From: Streptomyces monashensis
GTDB lineage: Bacteria > Actinomycetota > Actinomycetes > Streptomycetales > Streptomycetaceae
Length of the DNA: 64,000 bases
Reading direction: 5' to 3'
NCBI RefSeq assembly: GCF_001866665.1
Contig: NZ_MLYO01000055.1
Coordinates: forward strand, 124,001 to 188,000
In this document: positions 28,954 to 37,567 of the stretch, one piece after another
How the letters are laid out: each line of letters opens with the position of its first letter
Numbering within the stretch: the stretch's first letter is position 1
The notes under the pieces: generated by a model
What the model was told of the DNA's origin: nothing
The model's input: the letters and a program-made list of their open reading frames with translations, nothing else
The model's database searches: none
Made by a program: the position numbers and the translations under genes

Positions 28954-29592
28954 ATGCCTGTCATGGTGACGGGTCAGGACGCGAAAGCGCAGGCGGGCAA
29001 CGGCAGGACGCGTGGTCGGCCGCGCTCCTTCGACCGGGCCACCGCGCTGGAGAAGGCGCTCATGGCCTTCTGGGAGCACGGGTACGAGGCCACCTCGGTC
29101 TCCGACCTCACCCGGATCATGGGCATCGGGGCGCCGAGTCTCTACGCGGCCTTCGGCGACAAGCGGAGCCTGTTCGAGGAGGTCGTCCGGGTCTACGCGG
29201 ACACGCACGGCGCCTTCGGCGACCGCGCCCTCGCCGAGGAGTCCACCGCTCGCGACGCCGTCGCCCGCACGCTGCGCGAGGCCGCCGCCGAGTACACCGA
29301 CCCCGCCCACCCCTTCGGCTGCCTCGTCGTGCACGCCGCGACCAACTGCACCAGCGCCGAGGTGGAGCGGCTGCTGCGCGAGCGGCGCAACGCCAACATC
29401 GCGGCCATGGCCTCCCGGATCCGTGCCGACGTCGCGGCGGGGGTGCTCCCGGCCGGCACCGACGCCGCCGCACTGGCCCGGCACACCGGCGCGATGATCC
29501 AGGGCATGTCCCAGCAGGCGCGCGACGGGGCGAGCCGGGAGGAACTGGAAGCACTCGCGGAAATTGCCATGACCATCTGGCCCCAAGACTGA
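28954..29592 (+). CDS. TetR-family regulator (AcrR/TetR_C_16-type)
   Basis: 212 residues from ATG 28954 (209 from ATG 28963). N-terminal HTH around residues 30-75 (GIGAPSLYAAFGDKRSLFEEV is split by the recognition helix), followed by a helical sensor domain with FGCLVVHAATNC. No ribosome site precedes either ATG, and one operator copy ends 5 bp before the first, so the message may be leaderless and autoregulated. Divergent from the SDR gene. Confidence 0.88.
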   Translation: MPVMVTGQDAKAQAGNGRTRGRPRSFDRATALEKALMAFWEHGYEATSVSDLTRIMGIGAPSLYAAFGDKRSLFEEVVRVYADTHGAFGDRALAEESTARDAVARTLREAAAEYTDPAHPFGCLVVHAATNCTSAEVERLLRERRNANIAAMASRIRADVAAGVLPAGTDAAALARHTGAMIQGMSQQARDGASREELEALAEIAMTIWPQD

Positions 29593-29694
29593 GCCCGGCG
29601 GGCTAGGCTGCGTGCTGCGTGGCATCGAGTGCCATCAGGTGTGGATATCGGGTGCCATCGCTCGTGCATGCCGACAAGGCCATGGACACACCCT

Positions 29695-29710
29695 TGTGGT
29701 CTAGTCCACA
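29695..29710. promoter_or_regulatory. Third dre-like site, upstream of sensor kinase
   Basis: TGTGGTCTAGTCCACA: arms TGTGG/CCACA are perfectly complementary and the core TGGTCTAGTCCA is identical to that upstream of dasR. It lies about 235 bp before the histidine kinase start and 100 bp after the TetR stop. The target gene is unclear. The remaining sequence 29711-29930 contains a TCCGCC/GGCGGA hairpin but no gene I can support. Confidence 0.75.
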
Positions 29711-29930
29711 ATTCCAAGAGAACACAAAAGCCTCCGCCTTCCCCGCACAGGAGGGCGGATCGAGGAACCGGCGCTCTCTGCCCTGACTGCCCCGGCTCCT
29801 CGACCTTCGGCCGGCCGGGACCGCACACCCCGCGGCCGATGATGCTCCGGGCTGCGGTGCCGGGAGGGTTGAGGGTCCCTTCCAGGCGCCGCGGCCCGCG
29901 GGTGTTTTCGGCCACCTTCACACGTGCGAG

Positions 29931-29944
29931 TACGCTCACACACG
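29931..29944 (+). promoter_or_regulatory. Possible -10 of a leaderless sensor-kinase transcript
   Basis: TACGCT (29931-29936) ends 7 bp before GTG 29944, the spacing seen for Streptomyces leaderless promoters, and no ribosome site precedes the start codon. No clear -35 is visible. Confidence 0.4.
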
Positions 29945-31419
29945 TGCCCTCCATGAACGAACTGGTCCGCCAGCACACCGCCCTCGACGACTCCGACCTC
30001 GAGTGGCTGCACCTGCTGGTCTCGGAGTGGCAACTGCTCTCCGACCTGTCCTTCGCGGACCTGGTCCTGTGGGTCCCCACCCGGGACGGCACCCGGTACG
30101 TCTCGGTCGCCCAGATGCGCCCGAACACCGGCCCCACCTCCTACCAGGACGACATGGTCGGCCACCTCGTCCCGCGCGGCCGCCGGCCCATGCTGGACGC
30201 GGCCCTGGACGAGGGCCGGATCGTGCGCGAGGGCGACCCGGAGTGGCGCGAAGAGGTCCCCGTTCGGGTCGAGTCCATCCCCGTACGACGCGAGGGCCGC
30301 GTGCTCGGCGTGATCGCCCGCAACACCAACCTGCTCACCGTCCGCACCCCGAGCCGGCTGGAGCTGACCTACCTCCAGAGCGCCTCAGATCTCGCGCAGA
30401 TGATCGCTGCAGGATCGTTCCCCTTCCCGGACCAGCAGGTGGACATGGACGCCTCGCCGCGCGCCGGCGACGGACTGATCCGGCTCGACGCGGACGGCAT
30501 CGTCCAGTACGCGTCCCCGAACGCCCTGTCCGCCTACCACCGGCTCGGGCTCGCCGCCGACCTGGTCGGCCACCACCTCGGACAGACCACCGCCGAACTC
30601 GCCCCGACCCGCGGCCCGGTGGACGAGGCGCTGGTCAAGCTCGCGAGCGGCTGGGCGCCGCGCGAGTTCGAGATCGAGGCCCACGACGGGGTGATCCAGT
30701 TCCGGGCGATCCCGCTCAAGCCCAAGGGCACCCGGATCGGCTCGCTGGTGCTGTGCCGGGACGTCACCGAACTGCGGCGCCGCGAACGCGAGTTGATCAC
30801 CAAGGACGCCACCATCCGGGAGATCCACCACCGGGTGAAGAACAACCTCCAGACGGTCGCCGCCCTGCTGCGCCTCCAGGCGCGGCGGATCGAGTCCGAG
30901 CGCGGCCGGGAGGCCCTGGAGGAGGCCGTGCGCCGGGTCGGCTCCATCGCGATCGTGCACGAGACGCTGTCCCAGAACCTGGACGAGCGCGTGGAGTTCG
31001 ACGACATCGCCGACCGGGTACTGGCGATGGTCGCCGAGATCTCGCCGGGCAAGGTGGCCGGCCGGCGCACAGGATGCTTCGGGATCCTGGACGCCGAGGT
31101 CGCCACCCCGCTGTCCATGGTCCTCACCGAGGTCCTCCAGAACGCCCTGGAGCACGGCTTCCGCGAGGGCGACACCGGCACCGTCGAGGTCTCCGCGGTC
31201 CGCGGCGGTACGACGAAGGAGGCCCGGCTCCTGGTCACGGTCCAGGACGACGGCGTCGGCCTGCCCGAGGGCTTCGACCCGCACCGCTCGGGCAATCTCG
31301 GCCTGCAGATCGTACGGACGCTGGTGGAGGGCGAGTTGGGCGGCTCGTTCGACATGGTCCCGGCGCCGGAGCGGGGCACCCGGGTGATCCTCGACCTTCC
31401 GGTGCGGTCGCAGAAATAG
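29944..31419 (+). CDS. PdtaS-like sensor histidine kinase (GAF-PAS-HisKA_2)
   Basis: About 491 residues: a GAF-like histidine-kinase N-terminal domain (about 15-135), a PAS domain (about 170-275), a HisKA_2 dimerisation helix with phospho-acceptor His in REIHHRVKNNLQT, and a HATPase_c domain (QNALEHGF N-box, DDGVGLP and SGNLGLQIV G-boxes). It is cytosolic with no membrane segment, as in mycobacterial PdtaS, whose partner is an ANTAR RNA-binding response regulator encoded elsewhere. GTG 29944 or ATG 29953 is the likely start; the open frame to 29629 is unconserved. A dre-like site upstream hints at DasR control. Confidence 0.9.
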   Translation: MPSMNELVRQHTALDDSDLEWLHLLVSEWQLLSDLSFADLVLWVPTRDGTRYVSVAQMRPNTGPTSYQDDMVGHLVPRGRRPMLDAALDEGRIVREGDPEWREEVPVRVESIPVRREGRVLGVIARNTNLLTVRTPSRLELTYLQSASDLAQMIAAGSFPFPDQQVDMDASPRAGDGLIRLDADGIVQYASPNALSAYHRLGLAADLVGHHLGQTTAELAPTRGPVDEALVKLASGWAPREFEIEAHDGVIQFRAIPLKPKGTRIGSLVLCRDVTELRRRERELITKDATIREIHHRVKNNLQTVAALLRLQARRIESERGREALEEAVRRVGSIAIVHETLSQNLDERVEFDDIADRVLAMVAEISPGKVAGRRTGCFGILDAEVATPLSMVLTEVLQNALEHGFREGDTGTVEVSAVRGGTTKEARLLVTVQDDGVGLPEGFDPHRSGNLGLQIVRTLVEGELGGSFDMVPAPERGTRVILDLPVRSQK

Positions 31420-31471
31420 CCGGCCGACAGCCTTTTCGTACAAGGGAGTTGGCCGGCTCGGCTGTGCACAG

Positions 31472-31504
31472 CAAAAAGCCCCGGACCGGTGTTGGTCCGA
31501 GGCT
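31472..31504 (-). terminator. Intrinsic terminator of wblE
   Basis: Hairpin 31477-31487 with 31494-31504 (one bulged pair), followed on the minus strand by a run of five T (31473-31477). It lies between the convergent sensor kinase and wblE genes, about 130 bp beyond the wblE stop. Confidence 0.75.
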
Positions 31505-31632
31505 CGTGCTCGTTGCTGCTCTGCGTCATTGCTAAGCGCATCGGGGGATACTGCGCGCTGCGGCTCGGGGGCGGGAGATGCGTACGTGGTGTACGCGCCG
31601 CCAAGCTCAGGCTGTCAGCAGGGGTGGGTAGG

Positions 31633-31890
31633 TCAGGCGGAGGCCTGACGAGCCCGGTTGCGGGCGGCGCGGCGCTTCATGGCGCGGCGCTCGTCCTCGC
31701 TGAGACCACCCCAGACGCCGGAGTCCTGACCGGACTCGAGCGCCCACTGCAGACACTGCTCGATCACCGGGCAGCGACGGCAGACGGCCTTGGCTTCCTC
31801 GATCTGCAGCAGCGCAGGACCGGTGTTGCCGATGGGGAAGAAGAGCTCGGGGTCTTCCTCGCGGCAAACGGCGTTGTGACGCCAGTCCAT
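31633..31890 (-). CDS. wblE: WhiB-like iron-sulfur protein WblE
   Basis: 85-residue Wbl protein, orthologue of mycobacterial WhiB1. The four [4Fe-4S]-ligand cysteines are C9, C37, C40 and C46, followed by the GVWGG turn and a basic C-terminal DNA-binding tail. WhiB1-class proteins bind the primary sigma factor and respond to nitric oxide. AAGGAGAGG precedes the ATG. A CRP-type palindrome lies 44 bp upstream of the start. Confidence 0.95.
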   Translation of the reverse strand: MDWRHNAVCREEDPELFFPIGNTGPALLQIEEAKAVCRRCPVIEQCLQWALESGQDSGVWGGLSEDERRAMKRRAARNRARQASA

Positions 31891-32210
31891 GGCTGCTACC
31901 TCTCCTTGGTATTACATGCAGGTTGCTTGTGAATGTGAACGCTTTCACGAATCCCTCAACAAGTGAAGGGCCGACCGCCGAGATCTCCCCGGCGTGGTCC
32001 TGGGTTTGAAGAGGGGTTCTGTTGATCAGTGGAGGCCGGTGTTGCGGGCCGTCCCGATCGACACGTAGAGACTCGCAAACCTCGGCGACGGATACAACCC
32101 CTTCCGGAAAGTTTTTTTTGATTCCTCGGTGTCGACTAGGTCACAGCCGTACTTCCATGGGGTGGATCCTGGCCTAAACGTTCGAGTGAAAGGACTTTGG
32201 CCCGTTCCGC
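31891..32210. other. wblE upstream region
   Basis: The 320-bp gap holds the wblE leader and, near 31934, a CRP-like palindrome. Further up there is an A/T-rich tract around 32111-32120 (eight T on the plus strand) just after the lipid-kinase stop. No gene or RNA is supported here. Confidence 0.5.
31934..31949. promoter_or_regulatory. CRP-like operator upstream of wblE
   Basis: TGTGAACGCTTTCACG matches the CRP consensus TGTGA-N6-TCACA at 9 of 10 positions and contains the inverted repeat GTGAA-N4-TTCAC. The whiB1 promoter of Mycobacterium tuberculosis is known to be CRP-controlled, so the site is expected to be functional here; this is inference. Confidence 0.65.
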
Positions 32211-33179
32211 TCACACAATCACACGCAGTGCACGGCGAACGCCTGTGAACGTCACGCTCGTGCGCAGCCCAAGGTGGTCGCCGTCCATCTGCAAGGGCAG
32301 AGGCGCCTTCGAATGCAAGGTGAACTGGTCCAGATCGTGCAGTGAGTGGGCGTGCCTGCCATGGGGTCCGCGCTCGGGGGACGAAGTGAGCAACTGGGTG
32401 CCATACCGGGCAACCGCGGCCGTCGAGAGGCGGCTGAGACCGAGCACATCGAGGCCGGTGTCGAACGAGGCCTTAGGTGACGTATACATCGGGCGATTGC
32501 CGAGATACGTCCACGGGGCCGTGTTCGAGACTATGGCGACGACGAGTTCGGCGACCGGGTCCTCGCCGGCGCGTTCGAGCGTGATCAAGCCGTGCCGGCG
32601 GCTCGGCTCGCCGAGCCACTGCCGGACGACCTGACGGACGTAGAGCCCGTGCGTCGAGGTCTTGCCGCGTTCGCGCTGCTGCTCGACCCGGCCGACCACG
32701 CCCGCGTCGAAGCCGAGTCCGGCGTTGAAGGTGAACCAGCGGTCCGGGACCGCCTCGTCCTCGGTGCCGGGCGTGCCCGAGGTCAGCCCGAGTCCGACGA
32801 CCCGCTCGCGTCGCTCGCGCAGCGCGTCCAGCAGGGCGCCGGTGGCCTCGACGGGATCGTTGGGCAGCCCCAGGGCGCGGGCGAAGACGTTGGTGGAGCC
32901 GCCGGGCACCACGGCGAGGCCGGGCAGGCGGTTCAGGTCGGGGCCGTCGTGCATGAGGCCGTTGACGACCTCGTTGACCGTGCCGTCGCCGCCGAGGGCC
33001 ACCACGAGGTCGATGTCGTCGCTGTCCGCCGCCTGCCGCCCGAGGTCGCGCGCGTGCCCGCGGTACTGGGTGGTGACCGCCTCCAGCTTCATCTCGCTCG
33101 CCAGCGCGTGGAGCAGAACGTCACGCCTGCGTGCGCTTGTGGTGGTTGCCGCCGGATTGACCACGAGAAGTGCACGCAT
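32211..33179 (-). CDS. Diacylglycerol-kinase-family lipid kinase
   Basis: 322 residues with the DAGK catalytic signature: N-terminal LLVVNPAA, the nucleotide loop ALGGDGTVNEV, then PGGSTNVFARALGLP. The C-terminal beta-sandwich has the usual QMDGDHLG near the end. It phosphorylates a lipid such as diacylglycerol or a related sphingoid/phosphatidylinositol-pathway substrate; the exact lipid is not clear. ATG 33179 gives the conserved start MRALLVVNP; the longer frame is unsupported. Confidence 0.88.
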   Translation of the reverse strand: MRALLVVNPAATTTSARRRDVLLHALASEMKLEAVTTQYRGHARDLGRQAADSDDIDLVVALGGDGTVNEVVNGLMHDGPDLNRLPGLAVVPGGSTNVFARALGLPNDPVEATGALLDALRERRERVVGLGLTSGTPGTEDEAVPDRWFTFNAGLGFDAGVVGRVEQQRERGKTSTHGLYVRQVVRQWLGEPSRRHGLITLERAGEDPVAELVVAIVSNTAPWTYLGNRPMYTSPKASFDTGLDVLGLSRLSTAAVARYGTQLLTSSPERGPHGRHAHSLHDLDQFTLHSKAPLPLQMDGDHLGLRTSVTFTGVRRALRVIV

Positions 33180-33317
33180 GGATGGCAGCGTACCTACTGG
33201 GTGGTACCCGGCGGACGCCGAGGTAGGGATCCGGTAAGAGAGAGGGTGTGAGCCCTGACACCCTCGGGCCCCCGGGTGGACGGAGGGCACCGGCGGGCAG
33301 ACGGCTACCCTGCTGGG

Positions 33318-33773
33318 GTGAGCAGTGAGCAGAAAGCCGCCGCGGAAGCCGCGGACACCACCGAAGCCGTCGTCGGACCGCGTCCGAGCCGGCTGACCTA
33401 CGCTGCCGTGCTCGCCGCACTGGAGGGCCTTGCCCTGGTGGCCGGCGGCCTGTGGATGGTCGTCCTCGGGATCTCCGGTGACGCCTCCGACCGGCAGCAG
33501 GGGATCTCCCTGGGGATCACCCTCCTCGTGCTCGCGCTGCTGCCGCTGCTCGCCGCGCGCGGTCTGCTGCTGCGGCGCGGCTGGAGCCGGGGCCCGGCGG
33601 TGATCACTCAGCTGATGGCGCTGCCGGTGGCCTACAGCCTGCTCAAGGCCGACAGCATGGCCGTCCCGGCCGGCATCGCCCTCGCGGTCGTCGCCGTCGT
33701 GGCGCTGGTGCTGCTCGTCAACCCTGCCACGACCCGGGCCCTGGGCATCAGGGGACCGGGCCGGAGCGAATAG
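33318..33773 (+). CDS. Small integral membrane protein
   Basis: 151 residues with a short soluble N-terminus and four hydrophobic helices (about residues 28-50, 62-82, 95-112 and 116-135). No recognised motif; function unknown. GTG 33318 lies 6 bp after TACCCT (33306-33311), a likely -10, so it appears leaderless. It converges with sigH. Confidence 0.8.
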   Translation: MSSEQKAAAEAADTTEAVVGPRPSRLTYAAVLAALEGLALVAGGLWMVVLGISGDASDRQQGISLGITLLVLALLPLLAARGLLLRRGWSRGPAVITQLMALPVAYSLLKADSMAVPAGIALAVVAVVALVLLVNPATTRALGIRGPGRSE

Positions 33774-33801
33774 CCGACCGCCCGGGGCTCGCTTATCGGG
33801 C

Positions 33802-34803
33802 TCACTCCTCCACGAGGAGCTTCTCCCGCAGCTGGGCCAGCGTGCGGGCCAGCAGCCGGGAGACGTGCATCTGGGAGATGCCGACCTCCTGCGCGATCTG
33901 CGACTGCGTCATGTTCCCGAAGAAGCGCAGCAGCAGGATGCGCTTCTCGCGTGGTGGCAGGTCCTCCAGCAGCGGCTTGAGGGACTCGCGGTACTCCACG
34001 CCCTCCAGCGCCTCGTCCTCGGCGCCGAGGGTGTCCGCGACCGCCGGGGACTCGTCGTCCGTGTCGGGGACGTCCAGGGACAGCGTGGAGTACGCGTTCG
34101 CGGACTCCAGGCCCTCCAGGACCTCCTCCTCGGAGATGGCGAGCTTCTCGGCCAGTTCGTGGACCGTGGGGGAGCGGCCGTGCAGCTGGGACAGCTCGGC
34201 CGTCGCCGTGGTCAGCGCGAGGCGCAGCTCCTGGAGCCGGCGCGGCACGCGCACCGCCCAGCCCTTGTCGCGGAAGTGCCGTTTGATCTCGCCGACGACG
34301 GTCGGGGTGGCGTACGTGGAGAACTCCACGCCGCGCTCCGGGTCGAACCGGTCGACGGACTTGATCAGACCGATCGTGGCGACCTGGGTGAGGTCGTCCA
34401 GCGGCTCGCCGCGATTGCGGAAGCGGCGCGCCAGGTGCTCCACGAGCGGCAGATGCATACGGACCAGCTGGTTGCGCAGCTCCGCGTACTCCGGGCTGCC
34501 CGCGTTCAGCTTGCGCAGCTCGACGAAGAGCGCACGTGCCCCGCTGCGGTCCTGGGGGCCGTGCTGGACGGCCTGCACGGCATCCGCGCCCGGCGCGTCG
34601 TCCTCGGCGTATCGCTCGTGCTCGCTCATCGTCCCGCCCGTAGCCCTTCCCCGAGCCCTCGCCCCCACGTGGACGGCGGTACCGGCGGCGCCGGATTCCG
34701 CCGGCGCCGCGCCCTGCACGGCACCGGCACCGCCGGGCCGCGCGGAGTCGTCCACCGGGTGTGGTCTGGCCTGCTCGGGGATGCCGTCGATGCCGTCCGC
34801 CAT
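33802..34803 (-). CDS. sigH: Stress-response sigma factor SigH (SigB/SigF family)
   Basis: Group 3 sigma factor with regions 2 (DDLTQVATIGLIKSVDRFDP), 3 and 4 (SQIAQEVGISQMHVSRLLAR). Several starts are possible: ATG 34629 (275 residues), ATG 34803 (333 residues, chosen) and ATG 34839. The frame also stays open across the whole of prsH to about 35409 (535 residues). S. coelicolor sigH is reported to give about 51-, 37- and 34-kDa products, so the multiplicity is probably real. The N-terminal extension is Ala/Gly/Pro-rich and disordered. It acts in osmotic stress and septation under control of the anti-sigma factor PrsH encoded upstream. Confidence 0.92.
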   Translation of the reverse strand: MADGIDGIPEQARPHPVDDSARPGGAGAVQGAAPAESGAAGTAVHVGARARGRATGGTMSEHERYAEDDAPGADAVQAVQHGPQDRSGARALFVELRKLNAGSPEYAELRNQLVRMHLPLVEHLARRFRNRGEPLDDLTQVATIGLIKSVDRFDPERGVEFSTYATPTVVGEIKRHFRDKGWAVRVPRRLQELRLALTTATAELSQLHGRSPTVHELAEKLAISEEEVLEGLESANAYSTLSLDVPDTDDESPAVADTLGAEDEALEGVEYRESLKPLLEDLPPREKRILLLRFFGNMTQSQIAQEVGISQMHVSRLLARTLAQLREKLLVEE

Positions 34804-34970
34804 GCGCCGCGAACCGTCCCGGGGAGGTTCCCCGGACATGCCGCCCGTACCCCCGCTCTCGGTTCCGCTCGAGCGGGGGGACCCCCATGGCCAGGAGGCA
34901 CCCCCGTCCCCGGACGGCAGCTCCCTTGTGCCGCGCTCTTCGTCCCGCACCGGACCGTCCCCGTTCTTCC

Positions 34971-35387
34971 TCACGCCGGGCCGGGGCCCGCGCCACGCTG
35001 TTTGTAGAGGCTGATCGACACGGTCTTGTCCTCGTCGACGGCGGACGAGACCTTGCCCGCGAGGGCCGACAGCACGGTCCAGGCGAAGGTGTCCCGCGAG
35101 GGGGCGTGACCATCCGTGGTCGGCGCCGCGACCGTGACTTCCAGCGAGTCGTCGACGAGCCGGAAGACACAGCTGAGCACGGAGCCGGGCACGGCCTGTT
35201 GGAGGAGGATCGCGCAGGCCTCGTCCACGGCGATGCGCAGGTCCTCGATCTCGTCCAGGGTGAAGTCCAAGCGGGCCGCGAGACCGGCCGTGGCCGTCCG
35301 CAGCACCGACAGGTAGGCACCCGCGGCCGGCAGCCGGACTTCCACGAAGTCCTGATTCGCCGTGGGCTCGCCTGCGATCTGGGACAC
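34971..35387 (-). CDS. prsH: RsbW-type anti-sigma factor PrsH
   Basis: 138-residue HPK-like ATPase fold anti-sigma factor. The N-box region reads LRIAVDEACAILLQ, with the Asn of typical RsbW proteins replaced. It is encoded directly upstream of SigH, which it would sequester, as PrsH (UshX) does in S. coelicolor. GTG 35387 has GGAGG (35393-35397) 5 nt upstream; a second in-frame ATG at 35399 overlaps that ribosome site. The alternate reading frame of this gene is fully open and continuous with sigH. Confidence 0.9.
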   Translation of the reverse strand: MSQIAGEPTANQDFVEVRLPAAGAYLSVLRTATAGLAARLDFTLDEIEDLRIAVDEACAILLQQAVPGSVLSCVFRLVDDSLEVTVAAPTTDGHAPSRDTFAWTVLSALAGKVSSAVDEDKTVSISLYKQRGAGPGPA

Positions 35388-35649
35388 CCTCACCTCCATG
35401 GTGGTACAAGCTCTACGGGGCCGAGGGTCGCCCCCCGGGGTAACGCGTACGTGGTTCCGCGGTGACGCTATCGCGCTCCGAACGGTCCTGTCCCCGGGAC
35501 CCCAACCCCCTGGCGTCACTCACAGTAAAGCTGCGGATACGCTCCGTGTCTAGAGGGTCTGCGGGCCCAAATGGGAAGAGCGCGCGCCGGGTTGACGTAC
35601 CCAGGCGTCCGACGCTCGAACCGTCGTACGGCCGCCACCTCATGCAGTG

Positions 35650-35910
35650 TCACACGAGGATGTGGTCCACGAAGCACCACCGCCAGTCCTCGCCGGGCTC
35701 GAAGGTCCGCATGACCGGGTGGCCGGACTCCCGGTGGTGTCCGGTCGCGTGCTGCCCCGGCGAGGAGTCGCAGCAGCCGACGTGACCACAGGTGAGACAC
35801 AACCGCAGCTGCACCGGGTGTGTGCCGTCCCGCAGACACTCCGGGCAGGTCGCGGCGAGCGGCTCCGGTTCCGGGTGCGGCAGCGCGTCGGCGTGCGTGC
35901 ACTGTTTCAT
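35650..35910 (-). CDS. UBP-type zinc-finger protein
   Basis: 86-residue protein consisting of one ZnF_UBP domain: Cys/His ligands in CxxC (CPECL), CLTCGHVGCCDSSPGQHATGHH (split) and a final HPVMRTFEPGEDWRWCFVD segment. Bacterial stand-alone versions are widespread but uncharacterised. ATG 35910 begins MKQCTHADAL; the longer frame overlaps the divergent antiporter promoter. Confidence 0.88.
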   Translation of the reverse strand: MKQCTHADALPHPEPEPLAATCPECLRDGTHPVQLRLCLTCGHVGCCDSSPGQHATGHHRESGHPVMRTFEPGEDWRWCFVDHILV

Positions 35911-35971
35911 GATTGCCAGATTACGACGGGTGTGCGGGTGACCGCGCGGAAAACGAGGGCGGGCGAGGACC

Positions 35972-37567
35972 ATGGACGTGATGCCGCTGCTGTTGCTGGT
36001 GGCGGGCAGTGCGGGCATCGCGGGGGCCGCCCGGCGCACACCGGTGCCGGCGCCCCTGCTGCTGGTCGCGGTGGGCCTGGCGATCTCGTACGTGCCCGGG
36101 ATCCCGCACTACACGCTGGACCCCGAGGTCGTCCTGCCGCTGGTGCTGCCCCCGCTGCTGTACAAGGAGGGCACCGAGAGCTCGTACCTCGATCTGCGGG
36201 CCCAGATGCGGCCCGTGGGGCTGCTGTCGATCGGGTACGTGCTCTTCGCGACCTTCGCCGTCGGCTGGGCCGCCTACCTCGTCGTCCCCGGACTGCCGCT
36301 GCCCGCCGCGCTGGTGCTCGGCGCCGTCGTCGCGCCGACCGACGCCGTCGCGGCCGCGGCGATCGCGCGCCGGGTCGGGCTGCCGTCCCGGATCACCACC
36401 ATCCTCCAGGGCGAGTCCCTGCTCAACGACGCCACCGCGATCACCGCCTACAAGGTGGCCCTCGCCGCGGCCGTCGGCGAGGGTGCCACCTGGTCGGGCG
36501 GCTTCTGGGAGTTCCTGCGGGCCGCCGTCGGCGGTGTGCTCGTCGGACTGGTGCTCATGGTGCCGATCCACTGGCTGCGCACCCACCTGAAGGAGGCACT
36601 GCTCCAGAACACCCTCTCGCTGCTGATCCCGTTCGTCGCCTACGGCGTGGCCGAGCAGCTGCACGGCTCCGGTGTGCTCGCGGTCGTGGTGGTCGCGGTC
36701 TATCTCGGGCACCGCGCATGGGAGGTCGACTTCGCCACCCGGCTCCAGGAGGACGCGGTGTGGCGGATGGTCGCCTTCCTGCTGGAGTCGGCGGTCTTCG
36801 CGCTGATCGGCCTGCAGCTGCCGACCGTGCTCAAGGGGCTCGGCGCGTACCGGGGGGCCGACGCGGCCTGGTACGCGATCGCGGTCTTCGTCGTGGTCGT
36901 CGCGGCCCGGTTCGTGTGGGTGTTCCCGGCGGCCCTGCTGCCCCGCGTGCTCTCCCGCCGCATCCGCGAACGCGAGGACAGCCCCGGCTGGCGGGGGCCG
37001 GTCGTGACGTCGTGGGCCGCGATGCGCGGTGTGGTGTCCCTGGCCATCGCGTTCTCCATCCCGGTCGCGGTGCACGGCGGCGCCCCCTTCCCGCAGCGGA
37101 ACCTGATCCTCTTCCTGACGTTCACCACGGTCATCGGCACGCTGGTCGTGCAGGGGCTGACGCTCGCGCCGCTGATCCGTCTGATGAGGTTCCCCGGCCG
37201 CGACCAGCAGGCCGAGACGCTCGCCGAGGCCAACGCCCAGGCGCAGGCCTCCCGGGCCGCCGAGCGGCGCCTCGACGACCTCCTCGACGACGAGCGCAAC
37301 GCCCTGCCGCCGCCGCTCGCCGACCGCCTGCGCTCGGTCCTGGAACGCCGCCGCAACGCCGTCTGGGAGCGCCTCGGCCAGACCAACCCCGCCACCGGCG
37401 AGTCCGTGGACGAGACGTACCGGCGCCTCTCCCGCGAGATGATCAGTGCCGAGCGCGAGGTCTTCGTCAAGCTCCGCGACCACCGCTACATCGACGACGA
37501 GATGCTGCGCGCGCTGCTCAGACGCCTCGACCTGGAGGAGGCGGCGGCCTACCGGGAGGCGGGTTAG
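35972..37567 (+). CDS. Na+/H+ antiporter (CPA1/NhaP type)
   Basis: 531 residues with about 11-12 transmembrane helices in the first 400 and a charged cytoplasmic tail (about 400-531). Family motifs are APTDAVAAAAIARRVGLP and GESLLNDATAI (the transport aspartates), followed by a helix with SWAAMRGVVSLAIA. It exchanges sodium or potassium for protons. Its stop overlaps the convergent PLP-enzyme gene by 4 bp. Confidence 0.92.
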   Translation: MDVMPLLLLVAGSAGIAGAARRTPVPAPLLLVAVGLAISYVPGIPHYTLDPEVVLPLVLPPLLYKEGTESSYLDLRAQMRPVGLLSIGYVLFATFAVGWAAYLVVPGLPLPAALVLGAVVAPTDAVAAAAIARRVGLPSRITTILQGESLLNDATAITAYKVALAAAVGEGATWSGGFWEFLRAAVGGVLVGLVLMVPIHWLRTHLKEALLQNTLSLLIPFVAYGVAEQLHGSGVLAVVVVAVYLGHRAWEVDFATRLQEDAVWRMVAFLLESAVFALIGLQLPTVLKGLGAYRGADAAWYAIAVFVVVVAARFVWVFPAALLPRVLSRRIREREDSPGWRGPVVTSWAAMRGVVSLAIAFSIPVAVHGGAPFPQRNLILFLTFTTVIGTLVVQGLTLAPLIRLMRFPGRDQQAETLAEANAQAQASRAAERRLDDLLDDERNALPPPLADRLRSVLERRRNAVWERLGQTNPATGESVDETYRRLSREMISAEREVFVKLRDHRYIDDEMLRALLRRLDLEEAAAYREAG

